Origin: a bacterium SCSIO 12696
Lineage (GTDB): Bacteria; Pseudomonadota; Gammaproteobacteria; Pseudomonadales; Porticoccaceae
Direction: 5' to 3'
Length of the DNA: 64,000 nucleotides
NCBI GenBank assembly: GCA_024397955.1
Contig: CP073744.1
Coordinates: forward strand, 1,674,001-1,738,000
Both the position numbers and the translations under genes were made by a program. Below the pieces are notes generated by a model. The model was not told the origin of the DNA. It ran no database searches and worked only from the letters and a program-made list of their open reading frames with translations. Position 1 is the first letter of the stretch. Each line of letters begins with the position of its first letter. Shown here piece after piece: positions 53,507-60,599 of this stretch.

Positions 53507-53530
53507 GCCTAACAGCTTGCTTAAGAAGCC
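53507..53530 (-). other. attC-like core before the lectin-like gene
   Basis: On the minus strand GGCTTCTTAAGCAAGCTGTTAGGC ends in GTTAGGC, a perfect GTTRRRY core, with an L'-like TTAAGCAAGC before it. The gene start follows 15 nt later after AAGGAG, the usual spacing of a gene cassette. The far arm was not identified. Confidence 0.45.
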
Positions 53531-53865
53531 TTTTGTTTTATAACAATAATTATCGGGATACTCGATTAATATATGATCGAGCCGTAATAACCCTTGCACT
53601 CAGCCGGTCGACGAAGGAAAAAATATACTGCTTGAATACAACGCACTGGAAAGGACTTTCAGACACCTCACCACTCCTTCGGTCAATCCGTGAGCAAACG
53701 CTTGCTCTACACTGATACCCATACCATAGATCTATACACCGGCAGCTTCAAGGCAACTTATCGTTAACTCCATTGCACTCAATATGGATTCCCAGCTCTG
53801 CGAATGTGTCAAAAAGTACGCGAGCCGAACTCTACCTAGGGTGAAGCAACTTTAGACCGCTCAAA
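53531..53865. other. Non-coding stretch before paaA
   Basis: About 335 bp with no convincing gene on either strand. A short palindrome, GAGCAA-ACGC-TTGCTC, lies at about 53692-53707. This probably includes the original upstream DNA of paaA plus the island border. No repeats or att duplication were recognised. Confidence 0.35.
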
Positions 53866-53908
53866 AATGATACATATTTGCAATAGATTGTATATTTTTT
53901 GTATCATT
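53866..53908 (+). promoter_or_regulatory. paaA promoter with AATGATACA/TGTATCATT inverted repeat
   Basis: Perfect 9-bp arms AATGATACA (53866-53874) and TGTATCATT (53900-53908) are separated by 25 bp. Inside lie TTGCAA (-35, 53878-53883) and TATCAT (-10, 53902-53907) with 18 bp between them. The right arm, with its T-run, is shared with the paaZ upstream region. It is a good candidate PaaX operator that would block the polymerase. Confidence 0.6.
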
Positions 53909-53935
53909 AAGGAATGCCACGCCCCGGAGCCACCT

Positions 53936-54907
53936 ATGCCTAACAGCGAAGCCAGCCTTGAACAACTGGAAGCAGAGCTGAACAAAGAGTTTCAGGCCCG
54001 TATCGATGCTGAAGAGAAGATCGAACCCAAAGACTGGATGCCAGAGAAGTATCGTAAAACCGTATTGCGGCAGATGTCTCAGCACGCCCATTCGGAGGTA
54101 ATTGGCATGCAGCCGGAGGGTAACTGGATTACCCGCGCACCCAGTTTGCACCGCAAGATTGTTTTATTGGCCAAGGTGCAAGACGAGGCCGGTCATGGCT
54201 TGTACCTGTACAGCGCGGCCGAAACCCTGGGGGCCACCCGCGAGGAGTTGGTGCAGCTGATGCACGAGGGCAAAGCCAAATATTCCTCCATCTTTAATTA
54301 CCCAACTCTCACCTGGGCAGATATCGGAGCTATTGGTTGGCTGGTGGACGGCGCCGCCATCGTTAACCAGGTGGCGTTGCAGCGCACTTCTTATGGTCCC
54401 TACTCCCGCTCCATGATTAGGATTTGTAAGGAAGAGAGTTTTCACCAACGCCAGGGTTACGAAATTATGTTGAAGCTGGCCCAGGGCTCGCCAGATCAGA
54501 AGGCCATGGCACAGGATGCGTTAAATCGGTTTTGGGAACCGTCGCTGATGATGTTCGGCCCTACTGATGCGGATTCACCCAACTCTGCTCAATCCATGAC
54601 GTGGAAAATCAAACGCAAATCAAACGATGAATTGCGCCAGGCGTTTGTGGACCAGACCATCAAACAAATTGAAGTGTTGGGGTTGGAAATGCCCAGCAAA
54701 AACATTCAGTGGAACGAAGAACGAGGCCACTACGACTTTGGCGAGTTGAACTGGGACGAGTTTTTTGCAGTGATTAAAGGCAATGGCCCTTGTAATCGCC
54801 AGCGTTTAGCCCACCACAAAAAAGCCCACGACAACGGTGAGTGGGTGCGGGAAGCGGCCAAAGCTTACGACGCCAAGAAAAAAGCTCGTGCCGAAAAAGC
54901 AGCATAA
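53936..54907 (+). CDS. paaA: Ring-1,2-phenylacetyl-CoA epoxidase catalytic subunit PaaA
   Basis: 323 residues from the ATG at 53936 (GGAG before it; a longer frame starts inside the operator and is rejected). Di-iron ligands of the ferritin-like fold are visible: [18 protein letters not shown] (E and H) and [13 protein letters not shown] (E and H), with further Glu and His in [19 protein letters not shown]. With PaaC it oxygenates phenylacetyl-CoA to the 1,2-epoxide, fed by PaaE. First gene of paaABCDE, with its own promoter. Confidence 0.97.
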   Translation: MPNSEASLEQLEAELNKEFQARIDAEEKIEPKDWMPEKYRKTVLRQMSQHAHSEVIGMQPEGNWITRAPSLHRKIVLLAKVQDEAGHGLYLYSAAETLGATREELVQLMHEGKAKYSSIFNYPTLTWADIGAIGWLVDGAAIVNQVALQRTSYGPYSRSMIRICKEESFHQRQGYEIMLKLAQGSPDQKAMAQDALNRFWEPSLMMFGPTDADSPNSAQSMTWKIKRKSNDELRQAFVDQTIKQIEVLGLEMPSKNIQWNEERGHYDFGELNWDEFFAVIKGNGPCNRQRLAHHKKAHDNGEWVREAAKAYDAKKKARAEKAA

Positions 54908-54918
54908 CTACCTACCAC

Positions 54919-54995
54919 GTCATTGCGAGCGCAGCGAAGCAATCTGGTAAACGCATCACGAGATCGCCACAGTCGCTCCGCGACTTCGCAATGAC
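54919..54995. repeat. Full CATTGCGA-type dispersed palindrome between paaA and paaB
   Basis: GTCATTGCGAGCGCAGCGAAGC on the left is mirrored by GACTTCGCAATGAC on the right, with AATC...GATCGCC inner arms. This is the family found as half copies at 10259 and 11298. It lies inside the operon and should form a stable hairpin in the mRNA. Confidence 0.85.
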
Positions 54996-55014
54996 GGACG
55001 AGAGAGTAAAGACT

Positions 55015-55296
55015 ATGAGCAATATGCCCCTGTTTGAAGTTTTTGTGCGCTCCAAGCGCGGTTTGGATCACACTCACTGTGGAAGCCTGCACGCAGAGAA
55101 CGCCGAGCAGGCACTGGAATACGCCCGCGACGTGTACACCCGCCGTTCTGAAGGGGTGAGCATTTGGGTGGTGAAAGCCAGCGATATTACCGCATCGCAA
55201 GAAAGCGACCGGGACAGTTTTTACGACCCGATGGACGATAAGCCTTATCGACATGCAACGCACTACCAGTTGCCCGATGAAGTTAACAATATGTAA
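55015..55296 (+). CDS. paaB: Phenylacetyl-CoA epoxidase subunit PaaB
   Basis: 93 residues from the ATG at 55015 (E. coli PaaB 95). LFEVFVRSKRGLDHTHCGSLHAENAEQALEYARDVYTRRSEGVSIWVVKASDI matches the family well. PaaB bridges PaaA and PaaC dimers in the epoxidase complex. A dispersed repeat separates it from paaA by about 107 nt. Confidence 0.95.
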   Translation: MSNMPLFEVFVRSKRGLDHTHCGSLHAENAEQALEYARDVYTRRSEGVSIWVVKASDITASQESDRDSFYDPMDDKPYRHATHYQLPDEVNNM

Positions 55297-55303
55297 TCAG
55301 CTC

Positions 55304-55369
55304 GTCATTCCCGCGCAGGCGGGAATCCGCGGTTTCGAAGAAATGGATCCCCGCCTTCGCGGGGATGAC
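55304..55369. repeat. GTCATTCCCGC-type dispersed palindrome between paaB and paaC
   Basis: GTCATTCCCGCGCAGGCGGGAATCC and GGATCCCCGCCTTCGCGGGGATGAC form two local hairpins and a global inverted pair. This is the widespread intergenic repeat family; a short copy lies at 35040-35065. It ends 16 nt before the paaC start. Confidence 0.85.
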
Positions 55370-55385
55370 AAGTAAGGCAAATAAC

Positions 55386-56150
55386 ATGACAAATACAAAC
55401 AATCAAGCCATCGCCGACTACGCCATTCGCTTGGCAGACGATTCGCTCACCTTGGGCCATCGCCTTTCCGAATGGTGTTCCAATGGCCCGTTTCTGGAAG
55501 AGGATATCGCGCTGATTAACGTGGCGCTGGATTACGTGGGCCGAGCCAGAATGCTTTACGCCTACGCCGCAGAAACTGAAGGCAAAAGCCGAACAGAGGA
55601 TGATATTTGTTACCTGCGCGACGCTCGCGACTACCGCAACCTGTTAATCAACGAGCTGCCCAAAGGCGATTTTGCATTCACCATGGTTCGCCAGTTTTTT
55701 GTGGATACCTTCAATTTGCTGTTTTACACCGAACTGCAAAACAGCAGTGACGATACGCTGGCCGCCACTGCTGGCAAAGCCATTAAGGAAACCACTTACC
55801 ACTTGCGCCGCAGTAAAGACTGGGTCGTACGCTTGGGCGACGGCACAGAGGAAAGCCACCGCCGCTGCCAACAAGCCATCGACGAGCTTTGGGACTACGT
55901 TACCGAATTGTTTGATATGGACGAACTGGAAAATCAGCTTGTTGGCCAGGGTATCGCCGTAAACCGTGCAGCGCTGAGAAGCCAATGGCAACAGATCGTT
56001 GAAGATACTGTCAGTGAGGCAACCTTGACTCTACCAGACCATGATATCGCCATTCGCGGTGGCCGCACCGGCATTCACACTGAACACCTGGGCTATTTGC
56101 TGGCGGAGTTGCAGTACGTTCAAAGAGCTTATCCAGGTAATACCTGGTAA
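55386..56150 (+). CDS. paaC: Phenylacetyl-CoA epoxidase structural subunit PaaC
   Basis: 254 residues from the ATG at 55386 (AAGG upstream). Ferritin-like helical protein related to PaaA but lacking most iron ligands. LADDSLTLGHRLSEWCSNGPFLEEDIALINVALDYVGRARMLY, ETTYHLRRSKDWVVRLGDGTEESHRR and GIHTEHLGYLLAELQYVQRAYPG are typical. It forms the stable core of the epoxidase with PaaA. Confidence 0.95.
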   Translation: MTNTNNQAIADYAIRLADDSLTLGHRLSEWCSNGPFLEEDIALINVALDYVGRARMLYAYAAETEGKSRTEDDICYLRDARDYRNLLINELPKGDFAFTMVRQFFVDTFNLLFYTELQNSSDDTLAATAGKAIKETTYHLRRSKDWVVRLGDGTEESHRRCQQAIDELWDYVTELFDMDELENQLVGQGIAVNRAALRSQWQQIVEDTVSEATLTLPDHDIAIRGGRTGIHTEHLGYLLAELQYVQRAYPGNTW

Positions 56151-56198
56151 ACCTGACCACCACTCCTCCCTGTGCGAGGAATGATGGGAGAAGAAATA

Positions 56199-56744
56199 AT
56201 GACCACACTGATCCCAACCGTAAGCGCCGAACAACTTGAACGCGACCAATGCCGTGCCAACCCCGCGACGGCTGCCATTTGGAATTTGCTGGATAAAGTG
56301 CATGACCCGGAAGTGCCGGTATTGTCACTGTGGGATTTGGGTGTGTTGAGAAACGTGGAGAAACAGGGCAACAAAATTACCGTTACCCTCACCCCCACGT
56401 ACAGTGGCTGCCCGGCTATCAACACCATGGCGGAGGACGTACAAACAGCACTGAGCAGTGCCGGCTATAACGAAGTAGACATTCGCAACCAGCTGGCTCC
56501 CGCCTGGACCACAGACTGGCTGAGCCCACAGGGCCGTCGCAAGTTAAGGGAATACGGCATTGCCCCACCTCAGCACGCCAGCAGCGATAAAGCCTCGCTG
56601 CTTACGGAAGAGCCCGTGGTACCCTGCCCTCAGTGCGACTCCACCAATACCGTAAAAATCAGCGAGTTTGGCTCAACCGCCTGTAAGGCGCTGTACAAAT
56701 GCAAAAGCTGCCAAGAGCCGTTTGATTATTTTAAATGCCTGTAG
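56199..56744 (+). CDS. paaD: PaaD, MIP18-type maturation factor of the epoxidase system
   Basis: 181 residues from the ATG at 56199 (GGGAGAAG upstream). N-terminal MIP18/DUF59 domain (WNLLDKVHDPEVPVLSLWDLGVLRNV, TPTYSGCPA) and a C-terminal zinc ribbon (CPQCDSTNTVKI, CKALYKCKSCQEPFDYFKC). PaaD is thought to help insert the Fe-S cluster into PaaE. It is 48 nt after paaC. Confidence 0.95.
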   Translation: MTTLIPTVSAEQLERDQCRANPATAAIWNLLDKVHDPEVPVLSLWDLGVLRNVEKQGNKITVTLTPTYSGCPAINTMAEDVQTALSSAGYNEVDIRNQLAPAWTTDWLSPQGRRKLREYGIAPPQHASSDKASLLTEEPVVPCPQCDSTNTVKISEFGSTACKALYKCKSCQEPFDYFKCL

Positions 56745-56780
56745 TGACTATTCTGAAGAGATTGTAACCAGAGTAATGCC

Positions 56781-57875
56781 ATGACTGATACCCAGTTCTA
56801 TCCATTAAAAATCGCCGCGGTTGTGCCAGAAACCGATTCTGCGGTACAGCTGGTGTTTGATGTGCCTGCCAACCTGGAAGAAAAGTACCAGTTTATTCAA
56901 GGCCAATATCTAACTCTGAAAGCGGGCATTGATGGTAAAGAGGTACGCCGCTCTTACTCCATCTGTTCTGCCGTTGGCGACTCAGAATTGCGCGTAGGCA
57001 TTAAAAAAATCAACGGCGGTGTTTTTTCCACCTTCGCCAATGAGAAATTAAAAGCCGGTGACACGCTGGACGTGATGCCCCCCCAAGGCAGCTTCCACAC
57101 CGAGCTAAACCCAGCCAATGCCAAAAAATATATGTGCATTGCCGCTGGCTCGGGCATCACCCCCATGTTGTCGATTATCAAAACCACTCTGGCTACTGAA
57201 CCCAATAGCCAGGTCACTCTGATTTACGGCAATCAGCGCACCAACACCATACTGTTCCGCGAAGAATTGTCGGACGTAAAAAATGCCTATATGGATCGCT
57301 TTCAGTGGATCAATATTCTCAGCCGCGAAGAACACGATGCAGAAGTGCTGCACGGGCGTATCAACAATCGTAAAGGTGGCGAGCTACAAGCCAAAAGACT
57401 CATAAAAATAAGCAGCTTTGACGACGTGTTTTTGTGTGGCCCGGAATCGATGATTTCGGAAGTGTCTCGGGGCCTGCGCAGCGAAGGCATTGCCGAGGCC
57501 AACATTCACTACGAACTGTTTGGTTCCTCTGCCGAAGCCGCGGCAGAAGCAGTACAAAAACATCACCAGCGCGCGGAGAAATACGGCGAGCTGGTGAGTA
57601 ACGTGACATTAATGTCTGGCGGCCGCCGTATTCACTTCGACTTAAGTGCCGATGGCGAAAACTTGCTGGACGCGGGTATCGATAACGGCGTCGATTTACC
57701 GTTCTCCTGCAAAGGCGGTGTGTGCGCCACCTGCAAAGCCAAATTAGTTGAGGGAGAAGTGGAAATGGATTTGGCCCACGGCCTGGAACAAGAGGAAATC
57801 GACGATGGCTTTATTCTCACCTGCCAAGCCCACCCGGTCAGTAATAAAGTGGTAGTGGACTTCGATCAACACTGA
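56781..57875 (+). CDS. paaE: PaaE, ferredoxin reductase of the phenylacetyl-CoA epoxidase
   Basis: 364 residues. FAD domain (RRSYSICSAVGDSELRVGIKKINGG), NADPH domain (AAGSGITPMLSIIKTTLA, FLCGPESMI) and a C-terminal plant-type [2Fe-2S] ferredoxin (LPFSCKGGVCATCKAKL, then FILTCQAHP). It passes electrons from NADPH to the PaaA di-iron centre. It ends the paaABCDE operon, and the window has no paaK, paaF or paaI behind it. Confidence 0.96.
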   Translation: MTDTQFYPLKIAAVVPETDSAVQLVFDVPANLEEKYQFIQGQYLTLKAGIDGKEVRRSYSICSAVGDSELRVGIKKINGGVFSTFANEKLKAGDTLDVMPPQGSFHTELNPANAKKYMCIAAGSGITPMLSIIKTTLATEPNSQVTLIYGNQRTNTILFREELSDVKNAYMDRFQWINILSREEHDAEVLHGRINNRKGGELQAKRLIKISSFDDVFLCGPESMISEVSRGLRSEGIAEANIHYELFGSSAEAAAEAVQKHHQRAEKYGELVSNVTLMSGGRRIHFDLSADGENLLDAGIDNGVDLPFSCKGGVCATCKAKLVEGEVEMDLAHGLEQEEIDDGFILTCQAHPVSNKVVVDFDQH

Positions 57876-57915
57876 ACGGTAGTTATCTAAGACCGGCAAC
57901 ACGACCATCACATTT

Positions 57916-57933
57916 TTGTCACACAACTGTCAC
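57916..57933 (+). promoter_or_regulatory. Candidate Pho box upstream of the EAL-CBS-GGDEF gene
   Basis: TTGTCAC-ACAA-CTGTCAC gives two direct 7-bp repeats with the 4-bp AT-rich spacer of the PhoB consensus. GATAAT (57947-57952) follows at about -10 spacing. It lies 53 bp before the start codon. Confidence 0.55.
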
Positions 57934-57986
57934 AGTGCAGTTCCATGATAATTTTCTGCACATAATAAAATAAGCAGGAGTGTGGG

Positions 57987-59798
57987 ATGGGGGTCTCAGA
58001 CAATACGCTGGTTGACAGCGCAGATATCGAACAACAGCTAACCAACATACTGGACAACGACTTACTCAGTATTTGGTTTCAGCCTATTATTGATTTTCCC
58101 AACCGCACCATACTCGGCTACGAAGCCTTAGCTCGAGGCCCCAAAGGCAGTCCGCTGCATCTCCCCATCCAATTGTTTGCCGCCGCCGAGCGCTGCAACC
58201 TGTTAAGGCAGCTGGAGCAGTGTTGCATCACCTCTGCCATTGACCGCTTTAGTAAATTGGCATTGCCGGGCAAGCTGTTTATCAATATTGCCGCTCCCGA
58301 TCTTACCGAATTAGACGCAGCCAACAACCCCATTAGCCGCGCATTAATCGACAACAGCGATCGTCTGGATATTGTGTTGGAAATTTCCGAAAAGCACCCG
58401 CTGAATGACTATCAGCGCATTCGGGAAATTGCCGACTACTGCCGCCAACACCAGCTTCAGCTAGCTATTGATGACTTGGGCAGCGGTTATTCCGGGTTGC
58501 GCACTTGGGCGGAAATTCGCCCGGACTACGTCAAAGTGGATATGCATTTTGTTCACGACATTCATTCGGATTCGGTAAAGCGGGAGTTCGTTAATTCCAT
58601 CTGTGAAATCTCCCGCGGCCTCAACTGCCAGGTGATTGCAGAGGGCATTGAACAGCCTCAAGAGCTGGAAGCACTGCGCAACCTGGGCATCAAGCTGGGC
58701 CAAGGCTATCTGCTGCAAAAGCCAGTGGAGAGCCCGGAAAAATCCGCCAGCGCCTTCCGTGAGCATTTGGACAACAGCGGCACCATGACTGTACGGCGGC
58801 TGAAAACACGGCCCAGAGATACCGTCATGGAACTGGTGCAAAATGCCCAAACCCTGAGCCCCAATGTGGCGGCCGAAGACATTAACGATGCTTTTATACG
58901 CCATCCAGAAATCAGTTCTATCCCCATTGTTGAGAACAACAAACCTCGGGGATTAATTTCTCGCGCTCAGATTCTGGAATTATTTTCCGGGCGTTTTTCT
59001 CATCAACTGTACGGCCGTAAGCCGGTGCAGGAGATTATGAATCGAACCCCGGTAGTGGTGGATTACGAAGCCCGCTTGGAGGAAGTGAGTAAGCGCGTTA
59101 CCGGCCTCGAGCAGGCGGACTTAAACGACGACTTTATCGTTACCCGGGGTGGCGATTATATCGGCGTAGGTAAAGTCAGCGATCTGTTGCGCCGCATTAC
59201 CGACTATCAAATGCGCTACGCCCGCTACAGCAACCCACTGACGCTATTGCCCGGCAACGTGCCCATCTACGAGTGGATTGACGAACTGCTGAATCAGAGC
59301 GAGCCATTTCGCCTTGCCTATATCGACCTCAATAATTTCAAACCCTTTAACGACACCTACGGTTACAGCCGAGGGGACGAAGTACTGGCGAGCTTGGGAG
59401 ATATCCTCAACAGTGCAGTGGACACCGACAAGGACTTGGTGGGCCATGTGGGTGGCGACGATTTCGTGATTCTGTTTCGCAGTGACGACTGGCGCCAACA
59501 GTGCGAACACATTTTCGAGTTGTTTAATAAAGAGCGACAGCGTTTCTACAGCGAAGAGGCATTAAACGAGGGCGGCATCTGGAGCGAAGACCGCCAGGGC
59601 AACAGCGCTTTCTTTGGCCTGTTAACCATTGCCATTGGCGTGGTTTCCCCAGACCCGGCACGTTGCCATTCCCACCACGAAGTCGCTCGGCTGGCCTCCG
59701 ACGCCAAGCACCAGGCCAAGGCCCGCGGCAACAATGAGCATTTTATTTTCCTGTCTCGCCGCCGCGGCCCTGCAGAAGACCACTTTGCTCGAAAATAA
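57987..59798 (+). CDS. EAL-CBS-GGDEF cyclic-di-GMP protein
   Basis: 603 residues, no membrane segment. Order: EAL (about 15-260), paired CBS domains (about 275-390) and GGDEF (about 405-590). EAL residues for catalysis are present: YEALARG, FINIAAPDL, LEISEKH, AIDDLGSGYSGL, YVKVDMHF, AEGIEQPQEL. The GGDEF loop is HVGGDDFVIL, close to consensus. CBS pairs usually bind adenine nucleotides, so the protein may link energy state to cyclic-di-GMP turnover. AGGAG precedes the ATG; a Pho box candidate lies upstream. Confidence 0.9.
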   Translation: MGVSDNTLVDSADIEQQLTNILDNDLLSIWFQPIIDFPNRTILGYEALARGPKGSPLHLPIQLFAAAERCNLLRQLEQCCITSAIDRFSKLALPGKLFINIAAPDLTELDAANNPISRALIDNSDRLDIVLEISEKHPLNDYQRIREIADYCRQHQLQLAIDDLGSGYSGLRTWAEIRPDYVKVDMHFVHDIHSDSVKREFVNSICEISRGLNCQVIAEGIEQPQELEALRNLGIKLGQGYLLQKPVESPEKSASAFREHLDNSGTMTVRRLKTRPRDTVMELVQNAQTLSPNVAAEDINDAFIRHPEISSIPIVENNKPRGLISRAQILELFSGRFSHQLYGRKPVQEIMNRTPVVVDYEARLEEVSKRVTGLEQADLNDDFIVTRGGDYIGVGKVSDLLRRITDYQMRYARYSNPLTLLPGNVPIYEWIDELLNQSEPFRLAYIDLNNFKPFNDTYGYSRGDEVLASLGDILNSAVDTDKDLVGHVGGDDFVILFRSDDWRQQCEHIFELFNKERQRFYSEEALNEGGIWSEDRQGNSAFFGLLTIAIGVVSPDPARCHSHHEVARLASDAKHQAKARGNNEHFIFLSRRRGPAEDHFARK

Positions 59799-59801
59799 TA
59801 A

Positions 59802-60491
59802 CTACCAGGGAATTTCGGTACCGTCATAGTTAATAAAATGGCCGGACTGTTCCGGAGTCAGCTCATCCAACACCTTTTTCAAACCCGTTGCACTTTGTTC
59901 GGTGGTAATCAGCGCATTGGGGCCGCCCATGTCCGTTTGCACCCAACCGGGGTGTAATACCACAGCCTTGATGCCCAACTCAGCGGTATCAATAGACAGG
60001 CTTTTCATGGCTTGGTTGAGCGCAGTTTTGGAGGAGCGATACATGTAGGTGCTGCCCCTTTGATTGTCTTCAATGCTCCCTACCTTGCTGCTCACAGCCG
60101 CAATGGTTTTGCCTTTACTGGCGGCCACGTTATCCAGAAACGTCTGCGCCATCAGCAAGGGAGCGATGGTATTGATCCGCACCACTTGTAACCATTCATC
60201 CACATCCAGGCTGCCCAAACGGTTGCCGTCACCGCCGTACACACCCGCGTTATTCAACAGCAAGTCAATGGGTTCGCTGCCAATGGCTTCAGCCAACGCC
60301 GCAATGCTGCGCTCACTATCCACCTCCAGCGTGTGCACCACCAGCTGCTGGCTGTACTCCTCTTGCAACTGCTGCAAGTCTGGCGACGGCTTGCGGCAAC
60401 AACCGTGAACCCGCCAGCCGCTCTGCACATACTGGCGAGTTAGCTCCAATCCAATACCTCGGTTGCAGCCGGTAATCAGCAAGGTTTTCAT
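59802..60491 (-). CDS. Short-chain dehydrogenase/reductase
   Basis: 229 residues, Rossmann fold. Cofactor motif TGCNRGIGLELTRQY at the N-terminus, LLLNNAGVYGG, catalytic Ser in AAVSSKVGS and YxxxK in YRSSKTALNQAMK. PGWVQTDMGG completes the pattern. This is the CsgA-like/carbonyl-reductase subgroup of classical SDRs, using NAD(P)H; the substrate is unknown. It is convergent with the EAL-CBS-GGDEF gene (3 nt) and divergent from pyk. Confidence 0.92.
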   Translation of the reverse strand: MKTLLITGCNRGIGLELTRQYVQSGWRVHGCCRKPSPDLQQLQEEYSQQLVVHTLEVDSERSIAALAEAIGSEPIDLLLNNAGVYGGDGNRLGSLDVDEWLQVVRINTIAPLLMAQTFLDNVAASKGKTIAAVSSKVGSIEDNQRGSTYMYRSSKTALNQAMKSLSIDTAELGIKAVVLHPGWVQTDMGGPNALITTEQSATGLKKVLDELTPEQSGHFINYDGTEIPW

Positions 60492-60599
60492 AGTAGGCTC
60501 CCGGTAATGTAAAAATCTGATCAGATGTTATCTGTGTGTCATGGTAGTTGCTATACAATGTGCGCTTTATTTCGTCGCCATCCCACTGCAGATACCGTC

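Noticed and set aside
49300-53865. Prophage or transposon as the carrier of the island
   Set aside because: No integrase, transposase, phage structural gene or clear direct repeats were found within or beside it.
53867-53935. Upstream in-frame extension of paaA
   Set aside because: It would start within the operator palindrome; the ATG at 53936 has GGAG before it and matches the family N-terminus.
36354-57875. A paaK phenylacetate-CoA ligase within the paa locus
   Set aside because: No AMP-forming ligase motif was found in any frame of the locus; it may still exist elsewhere in the genome.
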